A program made the translations under genes and the position numbers. The notes below the pieces were generated by a model that worked only from the letters and a program-made list of their open reading frames with translations, was not told the origin of the DNA and searched no databases. Shown here in pieces: positions 34,830-43,740 of a DNA stretch of 45,802 nucleotides; position 1 is the stretch's first letter, and the number at the start of each line of letters is the position of its first letter. This stretch comes from Acidobacteriota bacterium. GTDB lineage: Bacteria > Acidobacteriota > Thermoanaerobaculia > Multivoradales > JAHZIX01. The stretch lies in assembly GCA_034211275.1 (NCBI GenBank), contig JAXHTF010000033.1, positions 1 to 45,802 on the forward strand, in the 5' to 3' direction.

Positions 34830-36677
34830 ATGATCAGGCTGTATCTTCGGTCTCCTCGACGGTCTCTCGTCGCCGTTCTGACGGTGCTCTTGGCGGGGAC
34901 GGCCTGCCAGTCTCCCCGGGCGGTGGAGGCGCGCACCGTGCAGACGCCACCACCCTCGACGACGGCGGAAGAAGGGGAGCGCATCGAGCCCGACTGGTCG
35001 GTGGTGAAGAAGCCCCAGACGCGGGCCGAGGCGGCGGCGCTGGAAGCGGAGGCTGCGGAGTCGGAGGCTGCGGCGTCGGAGGCCGAGTCCATGCAGGCCA
35101 AGACCGTGAAAGACGACCCCGTGCAATGGGATCTGGACTGGGCCGACGGCGCGGTGTTCTACGAGATCTTTGTGCGCAGCTTCGCCGACTCCGACGGCGA
35201 CGGCATCGGGGACTTCCCCGGCCTCACCGCCAAGCTCGACTACCTGAACGACGGCGACCCGGAGACTCATGGGGATCTGGGGGTCGAGGGCATCTGGCTG
35301 ATGCCGGTCTTCGCCTCACCCAGCTATCACGGATACGACGTCGTCGACTACGAGACCATCAATCCGGACTACGGGACTTTGGAAGACTTTCAGACCTTCC
35401 TCGAAGCGGCGCACCAGCGGGGGATCCGGGTGATCGTCGACTTCATGCTCAACCACACCAGCGCCCAGCATCCTTGGTTCGTGGAGTCGGCGTCGTCGCC
35501 GGATTCGCCGAAGCGGGACTGGTACGAGTGGTCCGACACCGATCCGGGCTGGACCCGGCCCTGGGGCGATCCCGGGACTCCCACCTGGCACGAGAAGAAC
35601 GGGGCGTACTACTACGGCATCTTCTGGAGCGGCATGCCGGACCTCAACTTCCGCAATCCGGAGGTGCGGGAGGAGGCCAAGCGGCTGGCCAAGCTGTGGC
35701 TCGATCGCGGGGTCGACGGCTTCCGCCTCGACGCCGCCCGCCACCTCATCGCCGCCGGGCCGGGGGAGGGGCAGAGCGGCTCGGAAGAGGGCCACGAGTA
35801 TTGGCAGGAGTTCGCCGCTGCGGTGCGGGAGTACCAGCCGGAGGCGCTGCTGGTGGGGGAGAATTGGACCGACGCTCCCACCATCGCCGAGTACTACGGC
35901 AGCACCGAGAGCATCACCCTCGGTGACGAGCTGCCCATGAGCTTCGACTTCCCGCTGGCGGAGGCGATGGTGCAGGCGGCGAAGAGCGGGCTGGCGGCGC
36001 CGCTGGTGGAAGCCCTGGCGGAGCGCGACGAGCTCTACCCGCCGGGGGTGCTGGACGCCACCTTCCTGACCAACCACGACATGGTGCGCATCGCCACGGT
36101 GCTGCAGCGGGATCCCCTCGCCCTGCGCACTGCCGCGGCGCTGCTGCTGACCCTGCCCGGCACACCGTTCATCTACTACGGCGAGGAGATCGGCCTGGCC
36201 AACGGGCCGGTGGCCCAGGGGGACCCGGCCAAGCGCACACCCATGCCCTGGAGCGGAGAGCACGGTGCGGGTTTCACCACCGGGGATCCCTGGCGGGCGC
36301 TGGCAGGGGGCTGGCAGACCACGAACGTGGAGGCTCAGACGAACGATCCGCGTTCGCTCCTCAGCCACTACCGGCGGCTGATCCAGCTGCGTTCCGAGCA
36401 TCCGGCGCTGGGGTCGGCGAAGCTCGGCACCGGCGATATCCAGGTACTGGAGACCGGCGACCCGGCGATCTTCGCCTTCGTGGCCCAAGCCGGGGATTCA
36501 CGAGTCGTGGTGGCCCACAACCTGGGCACCGGGACCGCAGTCACGTCGCCCTTCCCTCTCGAGACCCACGGGTTGGATCTGCGCTTCACCAGCGTCCTGG
36601 GTACCACGGCCCGCTTTAGTCAGGCGGGCTGGAGTCTAGAGCTCCCCGCCAGCGCCAGCGCGGTGTGGGTTTGGTGA
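34830..36677 (+). CDS. GH13 alpha-amylase-family lipoprotein
   Basis: 615 residues. Lipobox AGTAC (Cys26), then an Ala/Glu/Ser-rich linker (about 66-90), then the GH13 catalytic barrel: [28 protein letters not shown], nucleophile Asp301 (GFRLDAARH), acid/base Glu344 (LVGENW) and transition-state stabiliser Asp417 (FLTNHDMVR). A beta-sandwich C-terminal domain ends in SAVWVW. The family hydrolyses or transfers alpha-glucans; the DGDGIGD calcium site and PMPW segment resemble the oligo-1,6-glucosidase/trehalose-type branch, but the substrate is not determined. Lipid anchoring points to periplasmic or surface glucan use. CGGAGG lies 9 nt before the ATG. The stop is 1 nt from the stop of the convergent peptidase-permease gene. 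Confidence 0.93.
   Translation: MIRLYLRSPRRSLVAVLTVLLAGTACQSPRAVEARTVQTPPPSTTAEEGERIEPDWSVVKKPQTRAEAAALEAEAAESEAAASEAESMQAKTVKDDPVQWDLDWADGAVFYEIFVRSFADSDGDGIGDFPGLTAKLDYLNDGDPETHGDLGVEGIWLMPVFASPSYHGYDVVDYETINPDYGTLEDFQTFLEAAHQRGIRVIVDFMLNHTSAQHPWFVESASSPDSPKRDWYEWSDTDPGWTRPWGDPGTPTWHEKNGAYYYGIFWSGMPDLNFRNPEVREEAKRLAKLWLDRGVDGFRLDAARHLIAAGPGEGQSGSEEGHEYWQEFAAAVREYQPEALLVGENWTDAPTIAEYYGSTESITLGDELPMSFDFPLAEAMVQAAKSGLAAPLVEALAERDELYPPGVLDATFLTNHDMVRIATVLQRDPLALRTAAALLLTLPGTPFIYYGEEIGLANGPVAQGDPAKRTPMPWSGEHGAGFTTGDPWRALAGGWQTTNVEAQTNDPRSLLSHYRRLIQLRSEHPALGSAKLGTGDIQVLETGDPAIFAFVAQAGDSRVVVAHNLGTGTAVTSPFPLETHGLDLRFTSVLGTTARFSQAGWSLELPASASAVWVW
35048..35077. repeat. 15-bp tandem duplication in the GH13 linker
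   Basis: Two copies of a 15-bp unit (GGAGGCTGCGGAGTC, one change) encoding Ala/Glu/Ser-rich linker between the lipid anchor and the catalytic barrel. Confidence 0.7.
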
Positions 36678-36678
36678 C

Positions 36679-39600
36679 CTACAGCTTGGCCACCGCGGCG
36701 TTGCGCTGCAGCTGCAGGACCTGGATGTCGGGGTCGACCACCAGCTCTTCCGGCTCGAAATCCGCCAGCAGCTCCACCGGTAGCCTCTCCCCGGCGTCGA
36801 GCCATACCGTGGTGCGCACCTCGCGATAGTTGGGGTCGAGGTCGCCGTCCTCGGTGAAGCGTTCCCCGGCGGTGGCGGCGATGGTGACGGCGACGCGGCC
36901 GGTGCCGACGTTCTCCAATTCCGCCGCGGTGCGCCAGCGGTTTCCGATGGCTTCCTTGGCCGCCTCGTGGAGCTGGAAGCGGGGCACCACCGTGTCGAAG
37001 ATCCATTGGTCCACGAAGGCGTCGTAGGCCGCCGGATCCTCGGCGTAGGGGCGCAGATGCTGCACCAGGTCCTCGATGAGGGGGAAGTCCGGGCCGTCCT
37101 TGTAGGCGGCGATGAAGCTCTGCAGCCCTTCCAGCATGGTCTCCCGGCCGAGCTCTTGCATCAGCATCCAGGCCACCCAGCCGCCGCGGTCGTAGGTCAC
37201 CGTGGTGTCGCCGCGTTTGCTGCCGTCGATCTTCACCAGCGGCCGCTCGGCGTCCTTGCGGCGGCGGTCGCCGTAGCGTTCCTCGATGCGCTTCATGAAG
37301 CCGCGGCGGGCGCGTTCGCCCTCCACCTCGCCTAGCAGCATGGCGGTGGAGAAGTGGGCCATGCCCTCCGACAGGATGTTGCCGCCGGGGCCGTCGGCGG
37401 GGGTCAGCAGATTGCCCCACCATTGGTGCGCCACCTCGTGGGCGGTGACCAGGGCGACGGTGTTGGTCTCGTCGTCGTTTTCGGTGAGGAAGCCGATGGA
37501 TTCGGAGAAGGTGATGTTGGTGGGGAAGCCCTGGGCATAGCCCGCCAGGCCCGGGAACTCGCTGATGCGCAGCTCCTGCCACGGATAGGGGTAGAACCAC
37601 TCGGAGTAGTAACGCCGGGAGGCGTCGAGGATCTTGCCCATGTCCTCCACGTTGTAGGAGTGGCGGGGATCGTAGTAGAGGGTGGTGCCTTCACCCTGGC
37701 GTTCGGTCCAGCGGCCCGCCACCACGTTGAACAGGCGTACGGGGTGATCGCTCACCCACACGGCGGTGCGCCGGCCGTTCTTCACCGTCTCGCTCTCCAG
37801 CACGCCGACGGAGTTGTAGCGGTAATCCTCCGGTCCGCTGACGGTGATGCGGGTGGTGAAGCTGTACTGGCTGCCGGTGAAGGGCTGCAGTACTTCCTCG
37901 AAGTAGTCGTCCGGGTACTCCCGGGGCTCGTAGCGGTTGTCGTCGTCGACGCCGACGCTCTCGATGAAGCCCGGCACCGGCACGACGGTGGGCCGGAAGC
38001 TGGTGAGCACGACGCCGGAGGGCAGGATGAACTCTTCGGCCTGGCCGCCGTTCTTGGTCGGCCCGTCGGGATAACGGCCGGAGAGGTGGAAGCCCACGAG
38101 CACCTGCTCACCGGGAGCCAGGGGGCGCTCCGGGGTGAAGACGTAGAGGCCGGTACGGTCGTCGGGCTCATAGTCCTCGCCGTCGAGGGTCCAGGTGGGG
38201 TCCTGCCAGTGGGGGCCACCGGTGAGGGCGAAGCGCCGCAGCTCGTGCTCGTAGGGGTTCTCGAACAGATAGCTGCCGCGGTTCTCGAAGGAGCTTTCCT
38301 CCGGTTCCAGGCGCAGGTCGAGGGTGACCTGGCGTAGCGCCGGCAGGGGGGCGTCCTTCCAGGTGGCGAGGTTCTGCTTCCAATAGTCCTCCGCTTCCTT
38401 CTGGCTGGCGGAGCCTTCCGGCCCCTGGGTCACGGAGAGGAAGAGCACGCTCCCCAGCACCAGGGCCGGCAGTGCCCAGGGGGCCAGGCGCAGACCGGCG
38501 GCGCCCAGGGCTTTGGGCCGCAGGCGGTGCAGAATGCGGTTGGAGTCGAAGCGCCGCCGCGGGAAGAGCCGCAGGGCGAGGACGAAGAAGAAGACCGTCG
38601 CCGCCAGCGCCACTCCGCGGTTGAGCAGCAACGCCTTGCGGTCGAGCTCGAAGACGCTGAGGTCACTCCAGCGCAGGGCGTCCCAGAGCATCCAATTGCC
38701 GACCCAATTCATCTGATCGGTGAATTGACGGTAGAGGGTGAAGATGAGTACGCCGAGGCTCAGGCCGTAGGTGGCGTAGCGGTTGCCGGTGAGGGAGTAG
38801 AGGAAGGCCACGAAGGCGCTCCAGAGGAGGAAGGTGGGTCCCAAGAGCAGGCCCCAAACCAGGGCGAAGGGCCACACCTCCAGCCCCACCTTGCCCTGCA
38901 CCAGCAGGGCGATGGCACAGCCCAGGAAGACCGCCATGGAGATGACCACGGCGAGGACGGCGTTGCTGAGGATCTTGCCCAGCATCATCGGGGCGGTGGA
39001 GATGGGAGCGCTGTAGGCCAGAGAGTCGAAGCCGGTGGTGCGCTCGCGCTCCAGGGAGGCGGCGATGAAGAACATGAGCAGCGGGCAGAGCAGGAAGACC
39101 AGGGTGTTGGCGCTGTTCACCGCCAGCAGCCCCGGGGTCAGCAGCACCGAGGTCTGGAAGGCGCCCAGGGCCAGCAGGCTGCTGCCGAGGGTTTGGGTGA
39201 CCACCAGGAAGCCGAAGAGGTAGACCCCCGGCTCCCGCAGCAGCGCACCGGTCTCGGTGCGCAGGGTTTGGCGCAGGGTGGCGAAGAAGCCTTGGGGGCG
39301 AGAGCTCATGGCCAGGGGAGCAGGCATCGAGGGGGTTGTGGAAGCGGGCTCGAGCGGCCTTGAGAGCAGCTCGTCCACCTGCTGCTGAGCCAGCTTGACC
39401 CGGGCACCGCCGCCGACGGTGTGGGCGAAGTGGCGGTGGGCGGCGGCGATGGCCAGCAGGCCCAGGGCCGCGAAGACCAGGCGCGAGAGGGCGAAGCCGG
39501 CATCCACGCCGATGGTGGCGGTGTTGTAAAAGTCGGCGCCGCGGTCGAGGGCGATCCAGGTTTGATCCAACCAGCGGAAGCCGGAGGGATCCACCAGCAT

Positions 39601-40260
39601 CAGGGCGCGGTTGATGGTCGGGTCGAGCCAGGTGGGCTTCCAATTCCACAGGAAGAAGCCCATCACCAACATCAGGCCGATGGGGAAGAGGAAGACCCAG
39701 GCGGCCCGGCGGAAGCGTTCTCCCAGGTAGAAGGCGACGCCGCCGAAGAAGATCAGCGCCGGCAGCGCGAAGACGAACGCCGGCCGCAGATAGTTGAGGA
39801 CCTCGAAGGGGCCGCGGATCTCCGCCGCCACCGGGCTCGGCCGCAGATGATTGAACAAAGCCATGAGCACCAGGTGCACGCCGAGGACGACGGTGAAGGT
39901 GGCGATGGCCGCCAGGGCTTTGCCCCAGATGTACTCACCGGCCCGCAGGGGGGTGGAATGGAGCACCTCCCCGACCTTGGCCTGGTCGTCGTCCAGCAGG
40001 CGCATGCCGGCGGCGACGGCGAGGAAGAAGAGATAGAGGGCGGAGACCATCATGGTGAGCACGAAGGCGGTGGTGAACTCGGAGGTGATCCAGGCCTTGG
40101 TGCCGCCGACGCTGGCGTCGCCGCTGGAAACCTGGACCCGGCCGGTGGACATGCCGAAGGAGAGGAGCCCCAACAGACCGATGAGGATCCACACCATGGG
40201 CCGGCGCAGAAGGAAGCTGAATTCGAGACGGAAGACCTCGAAGAAGCGGCGCAAGCTCAT
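36679..40260 (-). CDS. ABC-2 permease fused to M1 metallopeptidase
   Basis: 1193 residues. The first about 600 are two ABC-2-type membrane blocks (about 12 hydrophobic segments, with a cytoplasmic linker near 280-330). The C-terminal half, after a last membrane segment near 600-620, is an M1-type zinc peptidase: HEVAHQWWG (His941, Glu942, His945) and Glu965 in ILSEGMAHF, with the spacer one residue longer than the usual 18. The combination is a recurring family ('ABC transporter permease/M1 family aminopeptidase') in several phyla; the domain should face the periplasm. The usual GAMEN substrate motif is not obvious; the equivalent segment reads GLAGYAQGF. The ATG overlaps the ATPase stop by 4 nt, so this is the partner of that ATPase. 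Confidence 0.93.
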   Translation of the reverse strand: MSLRRFFEVFRLEFSFLLRRPMVWILIGLLGLLSFGMSTGRVQVSSGDASVGGTKAWITSEFTTAFVLTMMVSALYLFFLAVAAGMRLLDDDQAKVGEVLHSTPLRAGEYIWGKALAAIATFTVVLGVHLVLMALFNHLRPSPVAAEIRGPFEVLNYLRPAFVFALPALIFFGGVAFYLGERFRRAAWVFLFPIGLMLVMGFFLWNWKPTWLDPTINRALMLVDPSGFRWLDQTWIALDRGADFYNTATIGVDAGFALSRLVFAALGLLAIAAAHRHFAHTVGGGARVKLAQQQVDELLSRPLEPASTTPSMPAPLAMSSRPQGFFATLRQTLRTETGALLREPGVYLFGFLVVTQTLGSSLLALGAFQTSVLLTPGLLAVNSANTLVFLLCPLLMFFIAASLERERTTGFDSLAYSAPISTAPMMLGKILSNAVLAVVISMAVFLGCAIALLVQGKVGLEVWPFALVWGLLLGPTFLLWSAFVAFLYSLTGNRYATYGLSLGVLIFTLYRQFTDQMNWVGNWMLWDALRWSDLSVFELDRKALLLNRGVALAATVFFFVLALRLFPRRRFDSNRILHRLRPKALGAAGLRLAPWALPALVLGSVLFLSVTQGPEGSASQKEAEDYWKQNLATWKDAPLPALRQVTLDLRLEPEESSFENRGSYLFENPYEHELRRFALTGGPHWQDPTWTLDGEDYEPDDRTGLYVFTPERPLAPGEQVLVGFHLSGRYPDGPTKNGGQAEEFILPSGVVLTSFRPTVVPVPGFIESVGVDDDNRYEPREYPDDYFEEVLQPFTGSQYSFTTRITVSGPEDYRYNSVGVLESETVKNGRRTAVWVSDHPVRLFNVVAGRWTERQGEGTTLYYDPRHSYNVEDMGKILDASRRYYSEWFYPYPWQELRISEFPGLAGYAQGFPTNITFSESIGFLTENDDETNTVALVTAHEVAHQWWGNLLTPADGPGGNILSEGMAHFSTAMLLGEVEGERARRGFMKRIEERYGDRRRKDAERPLVKIDGSKRGDTTVTYDRGGWVAWMLMQELGRETMLEGLQSFIAAYKDGPDFPLIEDLVQHLRPYAEDPAAYDAFVDQWIFDTVVPRFQLHEAAKEAIGNRWRTAAELENVGTGRVAVTIAATAGERFTEDGDLDPNYREVRTTVWLDAGERLPVELLADFEPEELVVDPDIQVLQLQRNAAVAKL

Positions 40261-41264
40261 GAGCGCACCTCGGCGGGGACAGGTTCCTCCTCGGAGGCCG
40301 TCACCTCGGGATTCGAGACGGCGGTGGGCTCGCCCTTCGATGCTTCCTCGGCAGGGCCGCCAGCATCCCCGGGGACGCTCGGCAGGCGGCCGGCGGGATC
40401 CTGCATCAGCACCAGGTAGGCGTCCTCGAGGTTCGCCTGCACCGCGGAGAATCCCAGCGGGGCGACGCCGTCGGGCTGGAAGATGCGCACCTTGTGGCGG
40501 CCTTCGAAGAGGATGCTCTGGGTCACCTGGTAGCGCCGGTGGACCTCCTCCAGATCACCGCGGTCCACCATCGCTTCGAAGACCCGGCCGGCCACCGCCG
40601 CCCGCGCCTCCGCCGGGCGGGTGGAGGTGAGGAGCCGGCCCTTGCGGATCACCGCCAACTGCGGGCAGAGCACCGCCACGTCCTCCACGATGTGGGTGGA
40701 GAGGAGCACGATGCGGTCCTCCGCCAGCTCCGCCAGCAGCCGGTAGAAGCGCAGCCGCTCCTCCGGATCGAGGCCGGCGGTGGGCTCGTCGACGATGATC
40801 AGTCGCGGGTTGCCGGCGATGGCCTGGGCGATGCCGAGGCGTTGGCGCATGCCACCGGAGTAGGTGGAGACCTTGCGGCCGGCGGCGGCGGTGAGGTTGA
40901 CCCGCTCCAGCAGGTCCGCCACCAGCTTCTTGCGATTGCCGTCCGCTGCCTCGATGCCCTTGAGCTCGAGGAGGTGGGCGAGCATCTTCTCGCCGCTGAG
41001 GTGGGGATAGAAACCGAAGTCCTGAGGCAGATAGCCGAGGCGCCGCCAGACCTTGGACGGATCATCCAGGATGTCCTCGCCGTCGAGACTGGCGCTACCG
41101 GAGGTGGGCTCCAAGAGCCCGGCGAGAATGCGCATGAGGGTGGTCTTGCCGGCACCGTTGGGCCCCAACAGCCCGAACATGCCGGTGGGAACGTCGAGGT
41201 GAATGCCCTGCAGGGCCGCCACCGGGCCGGGATAGATCTTGACAAGCTCGCGAATACTCAGCAT
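40257..41264 (-). CDS. ABC transporter ATP-binding protein
   Basis: 335 residues. Walker A GPNGAGKTT (34-42), Q-loop YLPQDFGFYP, signature YSGGMRQRLG, Walker B LIIVDEPTAGLDP and H-loop STHIVED are all intact. A C-terminal extension of about 115 residues (after about 220), rich in Glu/Pro/Ala at its end, is specific to this subfamily. It powers the permease-peptidase encoded immediately downstream (4-nt overlap). AAGGAGG lies 7 nt before the ATG. Confidence 0.95.
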   Translation of the reverse strand: MLSIRELVKIYPGPVAALQGIHLDVPTGMFGLLGPNGAGKTTLMRILAGLLEPTSGSASLDGEDILDDPSKVWRRLGYLPQDFGFYPHLSGEKMLAHLLELKGIEAADGNRKKLVADLLERVNLTAAAGRKVSTYSGGMRQRLGIAQAIAGNPRLIIVDEPTAGLDPEERLRFYRLLAELAEDRIVLLSTHIVEDVAVLCPQLAVIRKGRLLTSTRPAEARAAVAGRVFEAMVDRGDLEEVHRRYQVTQSILFEGRHKVRIFQPDGVAPLGFSAVQANLEDAYLVLMQDPAGRLPSVPGDAGGPAEEASKGEPTAVSNPEVTASEEEPVPAEVRS

Positions 41265-41325
41265 GGGGTTCCTCCTTCTTGCCTAGCAGTACGACGGGGA
41301 CGAGGTAAATGTGTCTCGAGAAGGC

Positions 41326-42141
41326 TCAATAGCGCTTTTGGATGTTGATCAGGAAGCCTCCGAGGTGGACAGCGCACCACAGGGCGAGGGCCCAGGCCCA
41401 GTGCTCCGGGTAGAAGAATTCGGCACCGAAGATCTGGTGGCCGGCGGCGCCGGTGAGGGCGTTGAAAGCGCTCAGGGGGCCGTCGAAGAAGGTCGCTTTG
41501 ATGCTCGGCCAGGTCAAGAATCCCGGTCCCGTGACCAGCAGCAGCAGGACGGTGCCGCCGGCTTCGATGAGCCAATAAGTGGTCTTCGAGCGATCCTTGC
41601 GGGTGGCGTCGGCGCAGGTCAGCAGGAAGGCCAGGAACGGAGCCAGCCACAGATTGAGCCAGCCCAGGGGACCGAGAACGGAGAGCTGAGCCAGGTTCCC
41701 GGCCATCGCCGCTGCCAGCGCCGCCAGTCCCAGGACCAGGGAGGAGCTCGTCAGGGTGATGAGCAGGCCGGCGAGGAAGCGGGCGATGTCGAGGCGTTTG
41801 CGGTCCACCGGCAGGCTCCAGGCGTAGCGCTGCTGGTCGGGCCAGCCGAAGGGCACGAAGAGGCCCCACACCGAGGCCAGGCCGGCGCCGATGAGCACCG
41901 CCGCCACCGCTTCGCTGAGCCCGGTGTCGGAGATGTCGGAGAAGAACCAGCGGGTCTGCTCGCCATCGACCACGATGGTGACGCCGAGGAGAATGCCCAC
42001 GGTGGCCAGGAGCAGCACCTGCAGCAGGATCAACCCAAAGATGATGGCCTTGGCGCGGTGGGCGTGCAGCAGATAGAGCACCACCTGACTCGCCACCAGC
42101 TGGCGCAGCGAAGGTACGGACGGTGGGTGGGGAGTGCTCAT
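41326..42141 (-). CDS. ABC-2 family membrane permease
   Basis: 271 residues, with about six hydrophobic helices (AKAIIFGLILLQVLLLATVG, AVLIGAGLASVWGLFVPFG, LITLTSSSLVLGLAALAAAM and others). No soluble domain is present. It is the likely membrane partner of the ATPase just upstream, whose stop overlaps its start (ATGA). GAGGAG sits 7 nt before ATG 42141. The frame is open further upstream, but that stretch only shadows the ATPase gene. The substrate is unknown. Confidence 0.88.
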   Translation of the reverse strand: MSTPHPPSVPSLRQLVASQVVLYLLHAHRAKAIIFGLILLQVLLLATVGILLGVTIVVDGEQTRWFFSDISDTGLSEAVAAVLIGAGLASVWGLFVPFGWPDQQRYAWSLPVDRKRLDIARFLAGLLITLTSSSLVLGLAALAAAMAGNLAQLSVLGPLGWLNLWLAPFLAFLLTCADATRKDRSKTTYWLIEAGGTVLLLLVTGPGFLTWPSIKATFFDGPLSAFNALTGAAGHQIFGAEFFYPEHWAWALALWCAVHLGGFLINIQKRY

Positions 42142-43103
42142 GACGATTCTCCTCGTGGGTGGGTGGTCTGGAGTCCGGAGCTCTCGAGGCCCAGCAAGAT
42201 GCGGCAGGCCTGATCGAGGGTCGGACGGTCGAGGGAGCGCACGGTGGCGCCGGAGCCGGCGAGAGTGCGGCGCAAGGACTCGGCGTCGCCCCACAGGGTC
42301 CAGGCGACCTCTCGCCCCCGGCCTTCCCGGCGCAGCAGAGCGGTCTCGGTCTCCGCCGGCGGTTGCCAGCTTTCGGGGAGCTGGAGCCGGAAGGTGTGGA
42401 GGCGCTCCTCCAGCCGCTGCCTTTGGAGCTGGGCCAGCAGACGCCCACCCTGGAGCACTCCCAAGTGATCGGCGAGGCCTTCCACCTCGTAGGGCAGGTG
42501 GGTGGAGACCACCACCGTGGTGGGGTGCTCCGCCAGGTGCTCGGCGAGGAGTCCCAGGAAGCGGTCCCGAGCCAGGGGGTCGAGGCCGTCGGTGGGCTCG
42601 TCCAGGAGCAGCAGGGCCGGCCGGTGGGCCAGCGCCATCACCAGCTGCACCCGTCGCGCCTGACCCTTGGAAAGCTTGCCGAACTTCTGCTCCGTGGGAG
42701 CGTCCAGAGCCTGGATCAGGCGTTCCGCGTAGGCGGCATCCCAGGTTTCGAAGTGGCGGGCGTGAAAGCTCAGCAGCCGGGCCACCGGCAGCTTGGGATA
42801 GCCGAATTCCGGAGCGTCGGCGACATAGCCGATGAGGGACCGGGCCGCCGGGCCTTGCTCGGGGACGGGGAGGCCGCAGACCTGGCGGCTGCCGGAGTCC
42901 GGCGGCAGCAGATCCAAGAGACACCGGAGGGTCGTGGTCTTGCCGGCGCCGTTGGGCCCCACCAGCAGGTAAAAGGCTCCCTCGGGGACGCTGAGGTCGA
43001 GGCCATCGAGGGCGGTCTGGCGGCCGAACCGGCGGCTCAGGCCCCGGGTCTCGACGGCGAGGTCGCGGTCCGGGAAGGCATCGAGGAGGGCTTGGGCGAT
43101 CAT
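42138..43103 (-). CDS. ABC transporter ATP-binding protein
   Basis: 321 residues. Walker A GPNGAGKTT (49-57), signature LSKGQARRVQ (Lys in place of the second conserved Gly, as in the YtrB/BcrA-like branch), Walker B LLLLDEPTDGLDP and H-loop STHLPYEVE. The C-terminal about 90 residues (after 230) are a variable regulatory extension. It sits between the GntR repressor and a permease with overlapping ends on both sides, the layout of YtrA-YtrB operons that respond to cell-envelope stress or cell-wall-active compounds. AGGAG lies 7 nt before the ATG. Confidence 0.95.
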   Translation of the reverse strand: MIAQALLDAFPDRDLAVETRGLSRRFGRQTALDGLDLSVPEGAFYLLVGPNGAGKTTTLRCLLDLLPPDSGSRQVCGLPVPEQGPAARSLIGYVADAPEFGYPKLPVARLLSFHARHFETWDAAYAERLIQALDAPTEQKFGKLSKGQARRVQLVMALAHRPALLLLDEPTDGLDPLARDRFLGLLAEHLAEHPTTVVVSTHLPYEVEGLADHLGVLQGGRLLAQLQRQRLEERLHTFRLQLPESWQPPAETETALLRREGRGREVAWTLWGDAESLRRTLAGSGATVRSLDRPTLDQACRILLGLESSGLQTTHPRGESS

Positions 43104-43489
43104 GTCGGGTCTCCTGGGTTGAAGTCTCGGGCTTCCTGTCGGATGGCCTCGATGAGCTCATCGGCGTTCAATCCGTGGCGGTGGGCGTCGAGGAGGGCGC
43201 GTCCGGCGACGGCGGAAAGAAGGCCGAGGCGGTGCTCTTCTTCCCGTTCTTCCTGCGCAGCGGCGAAGGTGCCTCGGCCGCGGCGCACGTAGACCACGCC
43301 CTCGCGCTCGAGCTCGCGGTAGGCCTGTTGCACGGTGTTGGGATTGATCCGCAGCTCGGCGGCGAGTTGGCGGACCGAGGGCAGCGGCTCGTCCGCCTGC
43401 AAGGTGCCCAGGACCAGCGCTCGACGGATCTCGTCCATGATCTGGAGATAGATGGGCCGGGCCTCGGCGGGATCGATGGTGATCAACAT
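43100..43489 (-). CDS. GntR-family transcriptional repressor, YtrA type
   Basis: 129 residues: a winged helix-turn-helix (PIYLQIMDEIRRALVLGTL, PSVRQLAAELRINPNTVQQAY, GVVYVRRGRGTF) followed by a short helical tail of about 50 residues and no large effector domain, which is the YtrA subclass. It heads an operon of two ABC pairs and should repress it; the ligand is unknown. Its stop overlaps the ATPase start (ATGA). The Shine-Dalgarno ahead of ATG 43489 is weak, perhaps keeping repressor levels low. Confidence 0.92.
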   Translation of the reverse strand: MLITIDPAEARPIYLQIMDEIRRALVLGTLQADEPLPSVRQLAAELRINPNTVQQAYRELEREGVVYVRRGRGTFAAAQEEREEEHRLGLLSAVAGRALLDAHRHGLNADELIEAIRQEARDFNPGDPT

Positions 43490-43576
43490 GGTGGATTTCT
43501 CATGGCTCTGGCTTCGTCACTCATTTCCTGTTCATCACTCTCTCCACTACCTACGATGGAAGTGTCTTGGTGTTTC

Positions 43577-43600
43577 AGTGTTCCGATCAACTAATACACT
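43577..43600. promoter_or_regulatory. Candidate GntR operator
   Basis: Imperfect 24-bp dyad AGTGT-N14-ACACT in an AT-rich patch 88-111 nt upstream of the repressor ATG; a further AGTGT lies at 43561-43565. YtrA-type regulators commonly bind dyads at their own promoters. The assignment is inference from position and symmetry. Confidence 0.35.
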
Positions 43601-43689
43601 AGATCGACTCTTCACCGGAGTCAAGAAAGGCCATCGAGGAGGGCTGAAAGAGGGTGGGCGGTTGCCCGGTCTACGGAGCTAAGTGCCTG

Positions 43690-43718
43690 AAAAGAAGGGG
43701 ACCAACATTTGGGTCCCC
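43690..43718 (-). terminator. Rho-independent terminator of the polyferredoxin gene
   Basis: On the minus strand a GGGGACCC/GGTCCCC-type stem (7 bp, one bulged base) with an AT-rich loop is followed directly by TTCTTTTC. It lies 23 nt beyond the stop of the polyferredoxin gene. Confidence 0.75.
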
Positions 43719-43740
43719 CCTGAGGGAGGGCGGTCGAAGA

